This document shows positions 1-5,704 of a DNA stretch of 6,380 bases, piece after piece. The notes below the pieces were generated by a model. It was not told the origin of the DNA. It searched no databases and saw only the letters and a list, made by a program, of their open reading frames with translations. The stretch is from Xanthobacteraceae bacterium. Lineage in GTDB: Bacteria > Pseudomonadota > Alphaproteobacteria > Rhizobiales > Xanthobacteraceae. The stretch spans positions 1 through 6,380 of the forward strand of contig JASHXX010000385.1 in the NCBI GenBank assembly GCA_030043335.1. The letters are read 5' to 3'. The translations under genes and the position numbers were made by a program. Position 1 is the stretch's first letter, and each line of letters starts with the position of its first letter.

Positions 1-507
1 GGCATTAGCGGTGCCGTTGAAGAGCACTTCGACCTGGGTGTCATATGTCTCGGCCGAATCGTCTGTCATCCAGCCGCCTGACTGGAAGTGGAAGTTCTGC
101 AGGTAGTAGCGGGGCCGCTTCCCCCGCGTTTCTTCGGTTAGGACCTCGTTGTATGCGCCGCGCTCTCGACGCCGATGGATTGCAGGGAGATCCTCGAAAA
201 ACAGTCGCGAGCGATGCAGCAACGCGAGTACAGATCCGTCGTTATCATCGGGAAGGGGGTAAATGCCCGCTTCCACATTGGCGAGATCTTGCAAAAAGAG
301 CTTAGCCATATCTTCGTATATGCGGACACGATCTGGCACCGGCTTATCGGTATAAGGTCGCCGTCGTGGCCTTGGATTCTCTTGTCGCCGCGTAACTTCG
401 GAGAGTTGGCGCAGGGCTAGACCGTGTCCAACATACCAGGCGACCCGTGGTAGTTGGCTTACGCCGTATGCTACCCGCATCACAATGCGGGAAACTAGAC
501 TACTCAT
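1..507 (-). CDS. Class I SAM-dependent methyltransferase-like protein, N-terminal part (cut by window edge)
   Basis: An open frame of 169 codons runs from an ATG at 507-505 to the window edge without a stop. The start is preceded by a purine-rich GGGACGAGGG. The N-terminus is basic and partly hydrophobic; no AdoMet-binding motif is visible, and that domain would lie beyond position 1. The segment at residues 132-149 (PRYYLQNFHFQSGGWMTD), followed by DSAETYDTQVEVLFNGTANA, strongly resembles, from memory, the N-terminal extension of a rhizobial class I methyltransferase family, where this motif precedes the Rossmann domain. Residues about 70-110 (LFLQDLANVEAGIYPLPDD, then LLHRSRLFFEDLP) look like real coding sequence of the same family. 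The methyl acceptor is unknown. That this is a real gene is secure; the methyltransferase label rests on recall because the catalytic domain is outside the window. Confidence 0.75.
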   Translation of the reverse strand, partial: MSSLVSRIVMRVAYGVSQLPRVAWYVGHGLALRQLSEVTRRQENPRPRRRPYTDKPVPDRVRIYEDMAKLFLQDLANVEAGIYPLPDDNDGSVLALLHRSRLFFEDLPAIHRRRERGAYNEVLTEETRGKRPRYYLQNFHFQSGGWMTDDSAETYDTQVEVLFNGTANA

Positions 508-763
508 ACCCTCGTCCCTTGGTACTCGCGGGAAATCCGAGCACATTAGGAACTCGAACAAGTGAATGTGGTCGCATCAAAAAATCGCCAAGTGTGCGCT
601 GGTACGACGATTTTCGCTCGCCACCGGAATCGTTGTTTTTTGGGCCTTCGCCGCAGCGATTCCCGACCCTTGTCGCCGCTATGGGACGTGCTTGCCTTGC
701 TTTCTTCGAGGTTCAGTAAATATTGAATGAGCTAATCGGCGACCACCAGAACAGGCGGCTATT
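508..763. other. Divergent intergenic region
   Basis: This spacer separates the minus-strand methyltransferase-like gene from the plus-strand basic-protein gene, so it should hold promoters in both directions. I searched for sigma-70-like boxes and for the alphaproteobacterial EcfG pattern (GGAAC, 16-17 bases, CGTT). There is a GGAAC near 550, but no CGTT at the right distance, and I could not assign any -35/-10 pair with conviction. An open frame at 447-719 crosses it, but it overlaps the methyltransferase-like start and its composition does not look coding. Confidence 0.4.
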
Positions 764-1054
764 ATGGCTCAACAGAGGAAGCGAGCGACGGTACGGAGAG
801 GCAAGTCGCGCGCACCAAGGCGCGTAAGGCCTCCAAGCCTGCGCGACGAAAAAACGGCGAAACCGACCACGGCCAAGCCGATGCCGCGAAAGCGCTTAGC
901 CAAGGCTAAACCCAAACGCTCTGGGACCAAGAAGCTGGCGCGTAAGAATGTGGGAGCTATGAAGGGACCAAGCACCACTGCAGTTGAAACCGGCATCGTT
1001 GACGTGACCGAGGAGCCGGGCCCAACGGATGTGCCCCCTGCGGCCATTCTTTGA
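764..1054 (+). CDS. Small Lys/Arg/Ala/Pro-rich basic protein
   Basis: This 96-residue protein has a very basic, low-complexity body (residues 1-65, rich in K, R, A, P and T) and a short acidic-hydrophobic tail containing ETGIVDVTEEPGP. The layout recalls short histone H1-like or AlgP-like basic proteins, and small Bradyrhizobium hypotheticals with a VxVTEEP-type tail after a Lys-rich body. Binding to DNA or RNA is a composition-based guess; there is no folded domain. The ATG at 764 follows a weak AGGCGG. Residues about 18-32 are unusual because the annotated frame loses the Lys/Ala pattern there while another frame keeps it, suggesting two compensating indels (see findings). The region downstream carries a possible dispersed repeat rather than an obvious terminator. 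Confidence 0.6.
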   Translation: MAQQRKRATVRRGKSRAPRRVRPPSLRDEKTAKPTTAKPMPRKRLAKAKPKRSGTKKLARKNVGAMKGPSTTAVETGIVDVTEEPGPTDVPPAAIL

Positions 1055-1181
1055 ACGTCAGCCTTCCGTCGTTGAATTGAGCAAGAGTCCTCTCGCAGTT
1101 CGGAATCGGGCGTTCGGCCCTTGTCGGCCGCGCGGACGAAGTGATCGAATGGCATTGCGGTGCAATGTAAGGAGTTAGGCC
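1055..1181. repeat. Intergenic stretch, possible dispersed rhizobial repeat remnant
   Basis: The stretch GCGGACGAAGTGATCGAATG, followed by a short GC-rich tail (about 1132-1162), gives on the minus strand a peptide containing PQCHSITSSAR. From memory, HSITSSAR-type peptides recur in spurious ORFs annotated across Bradyrhizobium and relatives and reflect a dispersed non-coding repeat. A small hairpin, CGGCC/GGCCG, lies at 1115-1130. The stretch also holds the ribosome binding site AAGGAG (1169-1174) of the next gene. The repeat assignment is recall-based and cannot be confirmed from a single copy. Confidence 0.3.
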
Positions 1182-1820
1182 ATGAAAATTGCAGTGATCG
1201 GAGCAGGGAAAGTAGGGTCTGCCCTCGGCAGCGGCTGGGCCGAAGTCGGTCACACTATCGTATTTGGTGTGCGCGATCTTGCGAAAGCAGAGTTAAAAGC
1301 TTTATGCGAGCGAACTGGTTCCAAAGCAGCTCTAGCGGCAGACGCGGCACGTGAGGGTGATGTCGTGGTTCTGGCCCTACCGTGGCCCCTTGCCGAAAAT
1401 GCGGTGAAATCGCTCGGTGACCTGAGAGGCAAGATTATCATTGATTGTATGAACCCGCTTGCGATGAAGGATGGTGTGCTTGGGCTTGAGCGAGGGTACA
1501 CCACGTCGGGTGGGGAAACGGTAGCTTCCTGGATCCCTGGCGCAAAGGTAGTAAAAACGTTTAATCAGGTGGGAGCGGAAATGATGACGGCAGGCCATCG
1601 CTTTAAGACCCGACCGGTCATGTTCCTGGCAGGCGAGGACGATGCCGCGAAAGCTACCGTCGGCCAGCTTGTAAGTGCACTTGGCTATGAGGCGCTCGAT
1701 GCTGGTGGAATGAAGCAAGCTCGGATTCTAGAACCGTTTGCAATGGTTTGGATCAACCAAGCGCTCTTTCGCGGCTTGGGGCGAAACTGGGCCTTTGGTG
1801 TGCTCCGCCCGACTAACTGA
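1182..1820 (+). CDS. NADP oxidoreductase, coenzyme F420-dependent type (NADPH-dependent reductase-like)
   Basis: This 212-residue cytosolic protein is of the F420_oxidored/NpdG-like type. The N-terminus, KIAVIGAGKVGSAL, is the dinucleotide-binding Rossmann loop (GxGxxG at residues 7-12), and R31-D32 after the second strand (FGVRD) fits NADP(H) 2'-phosphate preference. Other family features are the third strand with VVVLALPW (61-68), IIIDCMNP (85-92), the KTFNQVG segment (125-131) and a C-terminal helix containing QARILEPFAMVW (179-190). Relatives transfer hydride from NADPH to F420, flavins or unknown acceptors; in proteobacteria lacking F420 the true substrate is usually unknown. Length is normal and the gene looks intact. 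AAGGAG lies seven bases before the ATG. No operon partner is obvious, since the next gene starts 95 bases downstream. Confidence 0.85.
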   Translation: MKIAVIGAGKVGSALGSGWAEVGHTIVFGVRDLAKAELKALCERTGSKAALAADAAREGDVVVLALPWPLAENAVKSLGDLRGKIIIDCMNPLAMKDGVLGLERGYTTSGGETVASWIPGAKVVKTFNQVGAEMMTAGHRFKTRPVMFLAGEDDAAKATVGQLVSALGYEALDAGGMKQARILEPFAMVWINQALFRGLGRNWAFGVLRPTN

Positions 1821-1915
1821 CCTTGCCGGCTTTAGCAAAATTTGTCTCACGTTTGTGGTGGCGTGTCGTCGGCAGTGACATAACGATCCGTGGTGCGTCG
1901 GTCGGAACATTTATA

Positions 1916-2242
1916 ATGTTTCACATCGGTCAGCGCGTCGTCTGTCTCGATGACAGATTTGTGGGAGAAAACCGCGTGTTCGATCCCACGTTCATCACAC
2001 GCTGTCCAAATCTTCCGGTGAAGGGCCACGTTTATACGGTTCGCGGCTTTGTTGTGCCTTATGCCTGGTACCCTGCCACGCTGGGAATATTGCTCGAAGA
2101 GATTGTCAACCCGCCATGTCCATACTTTGAGGGCACATTCGAGCCGTCATTTTTCCCGTCGCATTTCCGACCAATCACCCTTCGCAACGCCGACATCTCG
2201 GTATTCACAGCGATGCTCAATAAGACGCCGGAGAAGGTATGA
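1916..2242 (+). CDS. Conserved hypothetical protein (108 residues)
   Basis: The product has a compact beta-rich look. It opens with MFHIGQRVVCLDDRF, then PNLPVKGHVYTVRGFV (residues about 42-57), GILLEEIVN, FRPITLRNADISVFTAML and a charged end. This pattern recalls a family of short hypothetical proteins common in Bradyrhizobium and in prophage-like regions, whose ends often read DISIFxxML; function is unknown. The frame is open upstream to a TTG at 1823, but the ATG at 1916 begins the recognisable sequence and was chosen, although only a weak CGGA precedes it. The fold may be a small SH3-like barrel, judging only from the GQxV...KGxxYTV spacing. It converges with the minus-strand gene ending at 2342. 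Confidence 0.65.
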   Translation: MFHIGQRVVCLDDRFVGENRVFDPTFITRCPNLPVKGHVYTVRGFVVPYAWYPATLGILLEEIVNPPCPYFEGTFEPSFFPSHFRPITLRNADISVFTAMLNKTPEKV

Positions 2243-2341
2243 CCCGCAAAATAGAGCCGCAGGCCGATATCGCGTTTCCTGAGAAATAGAGATAGTTCGC
2301 AGACACTCGTTCGAATATTGCGATTTTCCAGACCAATACGG

Positions 2342-2758
2342 TCAGTCGTTGCGGACGTTATCGTCGAGCGCGGCTGGGATGCGTAACAGCAAACCGGTTT
2401 GCTCAAGCTTCTCGACCGTCCATTCTCCGCCGACGCCCGCAATCATCCAGCGCAGGATTGTCCAGAGATCGCGATCGACCGCAGCGTCTTCCAGTGGTTC
2501 GAGCGCATCAGGCAGAGCATAGATCTCCACGCCTGCAGGAAACGGCTCGCCGCTGCGCCCGATGAATACCAAGACATAGACGAGGCCCGAAGGCGAGGAG
2601 ATATAACCGGGCTCCGCCAGGCCGTTGCGGTCAAGATCGAAGGTCCTCGAAAAGAAAGCGCGAAATTCCGGGTAGTGACCGACGCGGTCTTCGGCCAGCA
2701 CAAAGGCGCGCCTCTTGCCGGCCAAAGCCGGGGCGTCGATCTTGTTCACGTCTGCCAT
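2342..2758 (-). CDS. Hypothetical protein coupled to the dehalogenase gene
   Basis: This 138-residue protein is not one I recognise. Residues 17-45 (RRAFVLAEDRV through FDLDRNG) lead into a hydrophobic beta segment, GLVYVLVFIGRSGEPFPAGVEIYAL (58-82), followed by acidic helices and a basic-hydrophobic end. There is no signal peptide, membrane segment or cofactor motif; the lone DLDRNG resembles part of a calcium-binding loop, but no full EF-hand follows. The frame extends 58 codons upstream inside the dehalogenase gene. The ATG at 2758 is preferred because GAGAGG lies just upstream and the start sits one base after the dehalogenase stop (TGA-T-ATG). That spacing implies co-transcription and translational coupling. 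A role alongside the hydrolase is inference. Confidence 0.7.
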   Translation of the reverse strand: MADVNKIDAPALAGKRRAFVLAEDRVGHYPEFRAFFSRTFDLDRNGLAEPGYISSPSGLVYVLVFIGRSGEPFPAGVEIYALPDALEPLEDAAVDRDLWTILRWMIAGVGGEWTVEKLEQTGLLLRIPAALDDNVRND

Positions 2759-2759
2759 A

Positions 2760-3677
2760 TCAGCCTCTCGTGCTGTTCCGCACCAGGAAATCAATGATGA
2801 GTTTCGCAATCTCGGGTCCAGAATCCTCCTGCAGAAAATGTCGGCCCGTGACGAGGTGCGGACCTTCCGCCTGCGGCAGCATTTTCTTGAAACGCGCCGA
2901 AAAGGTCTTGTAGTCGAATACGTCGTCCTCACGCCCCCAGATGATCATCACCGGCCTGTCGATCTTGGGCAGTTCGCGTTCGAACCAGGCAAAACGGTCG
3001 AACGCGCGCGCCGCGTCGTCCAGTGGGATCCAACGCGGCCATGTCCAAGTGAGGAGCCGCGCCGCGTGATCCGGTAGGATCGCGTCATAAGCAGCCTGGC
3101 CTCGCACCTTGAATTTGTTGCGGTCCACGACAGAGAGATAGACGCCTCTCGCCGCAAGGGCGTTGTGACGTCCGAGTAAATAGGGGCCGACGAGCGGCGC
3201 ATGCATCATGCGCCACGGCACAACGCGGGTATGGAATTCAGCCGGCGGCAGGGGCCAAGCCCATGTGCTCATGATGACCAGCGCTTTGATGCGGTGCGGA
3301 TCGGTGAGCGCGAAACCGAACCCAGTCGGTCCGCCCCAGTCGTGGCAGACGAGGGTGATCTCATTCAAATCGAGTTGACGCATCAGCGCCGTAAGGTTCG
3401 CGATATGCCCGTCGAGACTGTGCGCCTGTTCGCGTGTCGGCTTTTCCGACAGGCCGAAGCCGATCATGTCGGGCACGAGCACGCGATGTCCCGCCGCGAT
3501 CAATGGCTTGATAAAATCGCGGTACAGAAAGCCCCACGTCGGATTCCCATGCAGCAATACGACTGGGTCGCCCGTGCCCTCGTCGATGTAGCTCATGCGC
3601 CAGCCGTTGACGCGCGCTGAACGCGCTTTCCATGGCCATTGCGCACGTATGCTATCCGGCAATTCGATTGCGCTCAT
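2760..3677 (-). CDS. Haloalkane dehalogenase-like alpha/beta hydrolase
   Basis: This 305-residue soluble enzyme would hydrolyse a carbon-halogen bond to an alcohol plus halide through a covalent aspartyl ester. Visible elements are HGNPTW (residues 43-48, with oxyanion-hole N45), the nucleophile elbow CHDWGG (D113 nucleophile, W114 halide-binding), a cap region at about 135-230, the acid in WGREDD (D251 or D252) and the base H280 in GRHFLQED. Asn plus Trp as the halide pair, with an Asp after the late strand, fits the HLD-III pattern better than HLD-I (DhlA, which has HGEP) or HLD-II (Glu acid after an earlier strand). The ATG at 3677 is chosen because GGGAG precedes it and similarity starts there; an in-frame upstream start at 3767 adds 30 unrelated residues. 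The real substrate is unknown, and closely related epoxide or fluoroacetate hydrolases cannot be excluded. Confidence 0.85.
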   Translation of the reverse strand: MSAIELPDSIRAQWPWKARSARVNGWRMSYIDEGTGDPVVLLHGNPTWGFLYRDFIKPLIAAGHRVLVPDMIGFGLSEKPTREQAHSLDGHIANLTALMRQLDLNEITLVCHDWGGPTGFGFALTDPHRIKALVIMSTWAWPLPPAEFHTRVVPWRMMHAPLVGPYLLGRHNALAARGVYLSVVDRNKFKVRGQAAYDAILPDHAARLLTWTWPRWIPLDDAARAFDRFAWFERELPKIDRPVMIIWGREDDVFDYKTFSARFKKMLPQAEGPHLVTGRHFLQEDSGPEIAKLIIDFLVRNSTRG

Positions 3678-3702
3678 GAATGGCAAACTCCCGTGTAGTG
3701 TA

Positions 3703-4089
3703 TCAGACGCTAAATCGCTGGGCTCGCCCGGCGAGTAGCGGTCGCGGGTTCTTGCATGCGGTAGCAACGCGCATAGAGCCGAGGACCTTGGGGTCTAGGT
3801 TTACCCGGCCGCTTCGACCGCGGCGGTTGGTGTTATCAACGGCGCGATCTAGAGCGGCATTTCTCTCCCCATGTCTGACCGCGAGGCTTGCCTCCTCAAG
3901 ATCAAGCTCGCGCTCGATGCGCCGGCGTGCTTCGTCGGTAATCTGGCCGTTCTGCAAGAGCCGATAGATATATTCACGCTCGGCGGCGATCAGCTCCGCA
4001 CGCAGCTTTGCTGCCGCCGTGACATTCTCGTGCCCATCCTTCCCATTCCCAGGTACCTGCCCGGTGCGGTAATCGTGGCGCGCGCGCAA
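3703..4089 (-). pseudogene. Orphan C-terminal tail resembling a Na+/H+ antiporter, membrane domain missing
   Basis: The minus-strand frame encodes a charged helical segment with KLRAELIAAEREYIYRLL then NGQITDEARRRIERELDLEE (residues about 28-66 of the frame). From memory this matches the cytoplasmic C-terminal tail of rhizobial CPA1/NhaP-like Na+/H+ antiporters, which normally follows about 400 residues of membrane helices. None of those helices is present: the frame begins with a poor TTG at 4089, two bases beyond the stop of a DUF3768 fragment. The last 50 or so residues before the stop at 3703 look unlike coding sequence and are probably read-through after a frameshift or lost stop. I infer a gene remnant, not a functional small protein. 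Confidence 0.5.
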
Positions 4090-4091
4090 AA

Positions 4092-4188
4092 TCAGTACTC
4101 GTGAGCCAGCATAATTGTAATAACTCGCTCGGTCACCGAGGGATCTGAAGGGTCTGGGGAGTGGTAGGACCGCGACCTGTCGTAGTAG
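4092..4188 (-). pseudogene. DUF3768 C-terminal fragment, cut by the IS110 element
   Basis: Reading leftward from 4187, the 31 codons before the TGA at 4094-4092 give YYDRSRSY, then [14 protein letters not shown] and ITIMLAHEY. This is the typical end of a DUF3768 protein, where the family reads roughly KIDYYD...SPDPADPAVTTRVLTIMLAEEY. Everything upstream of the first Tyr is replaced by the left end of the IS110 element, so the gene has lost its N-terminal two-thirds. The break falls between the conserved K-I-D and Y-Y residues. The missing half is not adjacent to the other end of the element. DUF3768 proteins are small, of unknown function, and common in alphaproteobacterial accessory DNA. 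Confidence 0.8.
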
Positions 4189-4204
4189 ATCCTATGGAGC
4201 GGAC

Positions 4205-4223
4205 AGGCCACGAATCGTGGCCT
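4205..4223. repeat. Perfect inverted repeat in the left end of the IS110 element
   Basis: AGGCCACGA and TCGTGGCCT form nine-base arms around a single central A, so a GC-rich hairpin can form in either strand. It lies 16 bases inside the inferred left end and 41 bases before the transposase ATG. It could be a transposase or host-factor binding site, or a structure limiting read-through from outside. I found no matching copy at the right end. Confidence 0.6.
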
Positions 4224-4264
4224 CCTGAGTGGTCACCGACGTGATCGACAAAGGAGCTCTGCTC

Positions 4265-5404
4265 ATGACAATTTCATTCGCCGTCAATGACGTGTGTTGC
4301 GTGGCGCTTGAACTCAGCAAATCGACCTGGGTTTGCGCTTTTGCCCCACCGGAGAATGGCCGCGCGAGTGTCCACAGGGTGAGTGCTGGTGACGTGGATC
4401 GCTTGGTCAGCATTCTGGAGACTGGGCGAGCGCGGGCTATGCGGGACGCGTCTCGTTCGCTTGAGATCGTGCTTTGTTACGAAGTCGGATACGACGGATT
4501 TTGGCTCGCACGCCTGCTCATGGCCCGGGGCATTCGTACGATCGTATTCGACCCGGCGAGCTTTCTCAAACCACGCCGAGGTCGGCTCGCCAAGACAGAT
4601 CGGCTTGATGCCGAGGAGATGACCCGAATCCTTCGAACCTGGCTTTCCGGCGATCGTGCCGTTGCGACGGCTGTACGCATTCCGACGGTCGAGGAGGAAG
4701 ACGCCAAGCGCATCGAGCGCGAGCGCAAGAACTTAGTGGAGGAGCGGACCCGTATTGTCGGGCGGATAAAAGGGCTACTCGCTTTGCACGGCATTTGGCT
4801 TAGCAGCAAGCGAATTGGCAAACGGCTGCAAGGTCGCCTCGATAAGATGATGACCGGGGATGGCCGTCGGTTGCCGCCGTTTCTACGTCGCGACATTGAA
4901 CGCATGATCCGGCATTATGAGTTCATTTGCGATCAAATTGCGGAAGTCGAAGCGGATCGGAAGGCGGCACTCACCGACGAGACGAGCAGCTTCCCGCACC
5001 GGGACAAGGTTCGACGCTTGACAACGCTCGGCTCGGTCGGTGAGACGACTGCAACTGTGCTCGTCGCCGAAGTCTTCCATCGATCTTTCGAAACGCGACG
5101 ACACCTTGCGTCGTTCATCGGGCTTGCGCCGAGTCCATATGCGAGTGGCGAAGCAAGCCGAGATCGCGGAATCAACAAAGCTGGGACGAAGCTCGCGCGA
5201 CAGACACTTGTCGAGCTTGCTTGGTTCTGGCTTCGCTACCAGCCGAACAGCAAGCTCGCGCTGTGGTGGCACGAGCGGTTCGGCGGCCAGGGCATGAGGG
5301 GGCGAAAGGTTGGCATCGTTGCCTTGGCTCGCAAGCTGGTGATCGCCCTCTGGCGGTTTGTCGAGCAAGGCGTCGTGCCGGAAGGCGCCACGCTCAAAGC
5401 ATAA
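4265..5404 (+). CDS. IS110-family transposase (DEDD recombinase)
   Basis: The 379-residue transposase has both IS110 domains. The N-terminal RuvC-like DEDD domain shows ALELSKSTW with E16 where most families have the first Asp, YEVGYDGFWL with E73, and KTDRLDAEEM with D112 and D115. A coiled, charged linker occupies about 145-235. The C-terminal Transposase_20 domain contains LTTLGSVGETTA (252-263), FIGLAPSPYASGE (284-296, with S294 in the place of the catalytic serine) and RDRGINKAGTKLARQTLVE. These enzymes use an RNA guide bridging target and donor DNA. The ATG at 4265 is preceded by AAGGAG eight bases away; a GTG at 4229 in the same frame has no such site. The gene looks full-length and intact, so the element could still be active. 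Confidence 0.93.
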   Translation: MTISFAVNDVCCVALELSKSTWVCAFAPPENGRASVHRVSAGDVDRLVSILETGRARAMRDASRSLEIVLCYEVGYDGFWLARLLMARGIRTIVFDPASFLKPRRGRLAKTDRLDAEEMTRILRTWLSGDRAVATAVRIPTVEEEDAKRIERERKNLVEERTRIVGRIKGLLALHGIWLSSKRIGKRLQGRLDKMMTGDGRRLPPFLRRDIERMIRHYEFICDQIAEVEADRKAALTDETSSFPHRDKVRRLTTLGSVGETTATVLVAEVFHRSFETRRHLASFIGLAPSPYASGEASRDRGINKAGTKLARQTLVELAWFWLRYQPNSKLALWWHERFGGQGMRGRKVGIVALARKLVIALWRFVEQGVVPEGATLKA

Positions 5405-5454
5405 ACCACAAGGAGGTTGGTGTTTCTGAGCTCGCCCTGCGAGCGGCGAGACGG

Positions 5455-5605
5455 GTTGGCGACCGGGAAGATTGATGGCTCTTTGCAGCCCAGTAGTAGT
5501 TTGGTCGCCTCCCGTGCCTTTCAGGCTCCGGCTTACGTGAATACTGATTGTGGTGCGAAGGCGTGGGCCTTCGACCGTATACAAGTCAATGCGCCGGTGC
5601 GCATG
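5455..5605 (+). ncRNA. Candidate IS110/IS1111 bridge RNA (seekRNA)
   Basis: Three structured units lie just downstream of the transposase stop. Unit one pairs GGCGACC (5458-5464) with GGTCGCC (5503-5509) and is capped by GGCT/AGCC (5477-5480 with 5487-5490). This leaves an internal loop with AAGATTGAT (5468-5476) on one side and CAGTAGTAGT (5491-5500) on the other. Unit two is CGAAGGC-GTGG-GCCTTCG (5556-5573), extended by GGT/ACC around a bulged G. Unit three is ATGCGC-CGGT-GCGCAT (5589-5604); alternatively CCGGC (5528-5532) pairs with GCCGG (5593-5597) to enclose unit two. An internal loop with a guide on each side is the known bridge-RNA target-loop design. The two sides match the two halves of the DUF3768 insertion site. 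The 5' and 3' ends of the RNA are not defined. A 77-codon frame crosses this region but is probably not translated. Confidence 0.6.
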
Positions 5606-5667
5606 GTCACGGCCGAAGCAAGAATGGTCGGGTTTGCGTCGCGGAGTTAAGTGAATTTCGTCGTGAC

Positions 5668-5704
5668 AAAAAAGACCCACATTCATTGTGGGGACGACCT
5701 TTTT
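5668..5704 (-). terminator. Rho-independent terminator of the DUF3768 gene
   Basis: On the minus strand CCCACA-ATGAA-TGTGGG (5692-5676) is followed by TC and six T residues (5673-5668), a standard intrinsic terminator. It begins 18 bases past the original DUF3768 stop at 5710. Five T residues on the plus strand (5700-5704) could make it weakly bidirectional and shield the gene from transcription leaving the IS110 element. Confidence 0.8.

Larger units (their letters stand above)
4189..5656 (+). mobile_element. IS110-family insertion sequence (short left end, long structured right end)
   Basis: The element holds one transposase gene (4265-5404), only about 75 bases on the left and roughly 250 non-coding bases on the right. 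That asymmetry is the IS1111-type layout, in which the guide RNA is encoded downstream of the transposase. The left boundary is set where the DUF3768 reading frame stops matching its family (host up to 4188, element from ATCCTATGG at 4189). The dinucleotide AG at 4187-4188 (CT on the opposite strand) is a plausible shared core. The right boundary is not resolved: it should lie between 5605 and 5667, and 5656 is only a placeholder. No terminal inverted repeats or target duplication are seen, as expected for IS110. Confidence 0.75.

Noticed and set aside
769..1155. 128-codon minus-strand frame opposite the basic-protein gene
   Set aside because: It is a GC-rich shadow of the Lys/Arg codons on the other strand, without a convincing ribosome binding site or family resemblance.
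3678..3767. Extended start of the dehalogenase 30 codons upstream
   Set aside because: The extra residues do not resemble the family, while the start at 3677 has a GGGAG and matches where alpha/beta hydrolase similarity begins.
4229..4264. GTG start for the transposase at 4229
   Set aside because: No Shine-Dalgarno at a useful distance; the ATG at 4265 has AAGGAG eight bases upstream, and IS110 similarity begins soon after it.
5417..5650. Open frame of 77 codons downstream of the transposase, just after an AAGGAGG
   Set aside because: The only starts are TTG/GTG zero to three bases from the Shine-Dalgarno-like sequence, too close for normal initiation. The region is better explained by several perfect hairpins and guide matches; the in-frame K-I-D it encodes is simply the guide copying the target codons.
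4883..5686. 267-codon minus-strand frame opposite the transposase
   Set aside because: It lies antisense to a clearly recognised IS110 transposase and shows no domain of its own.
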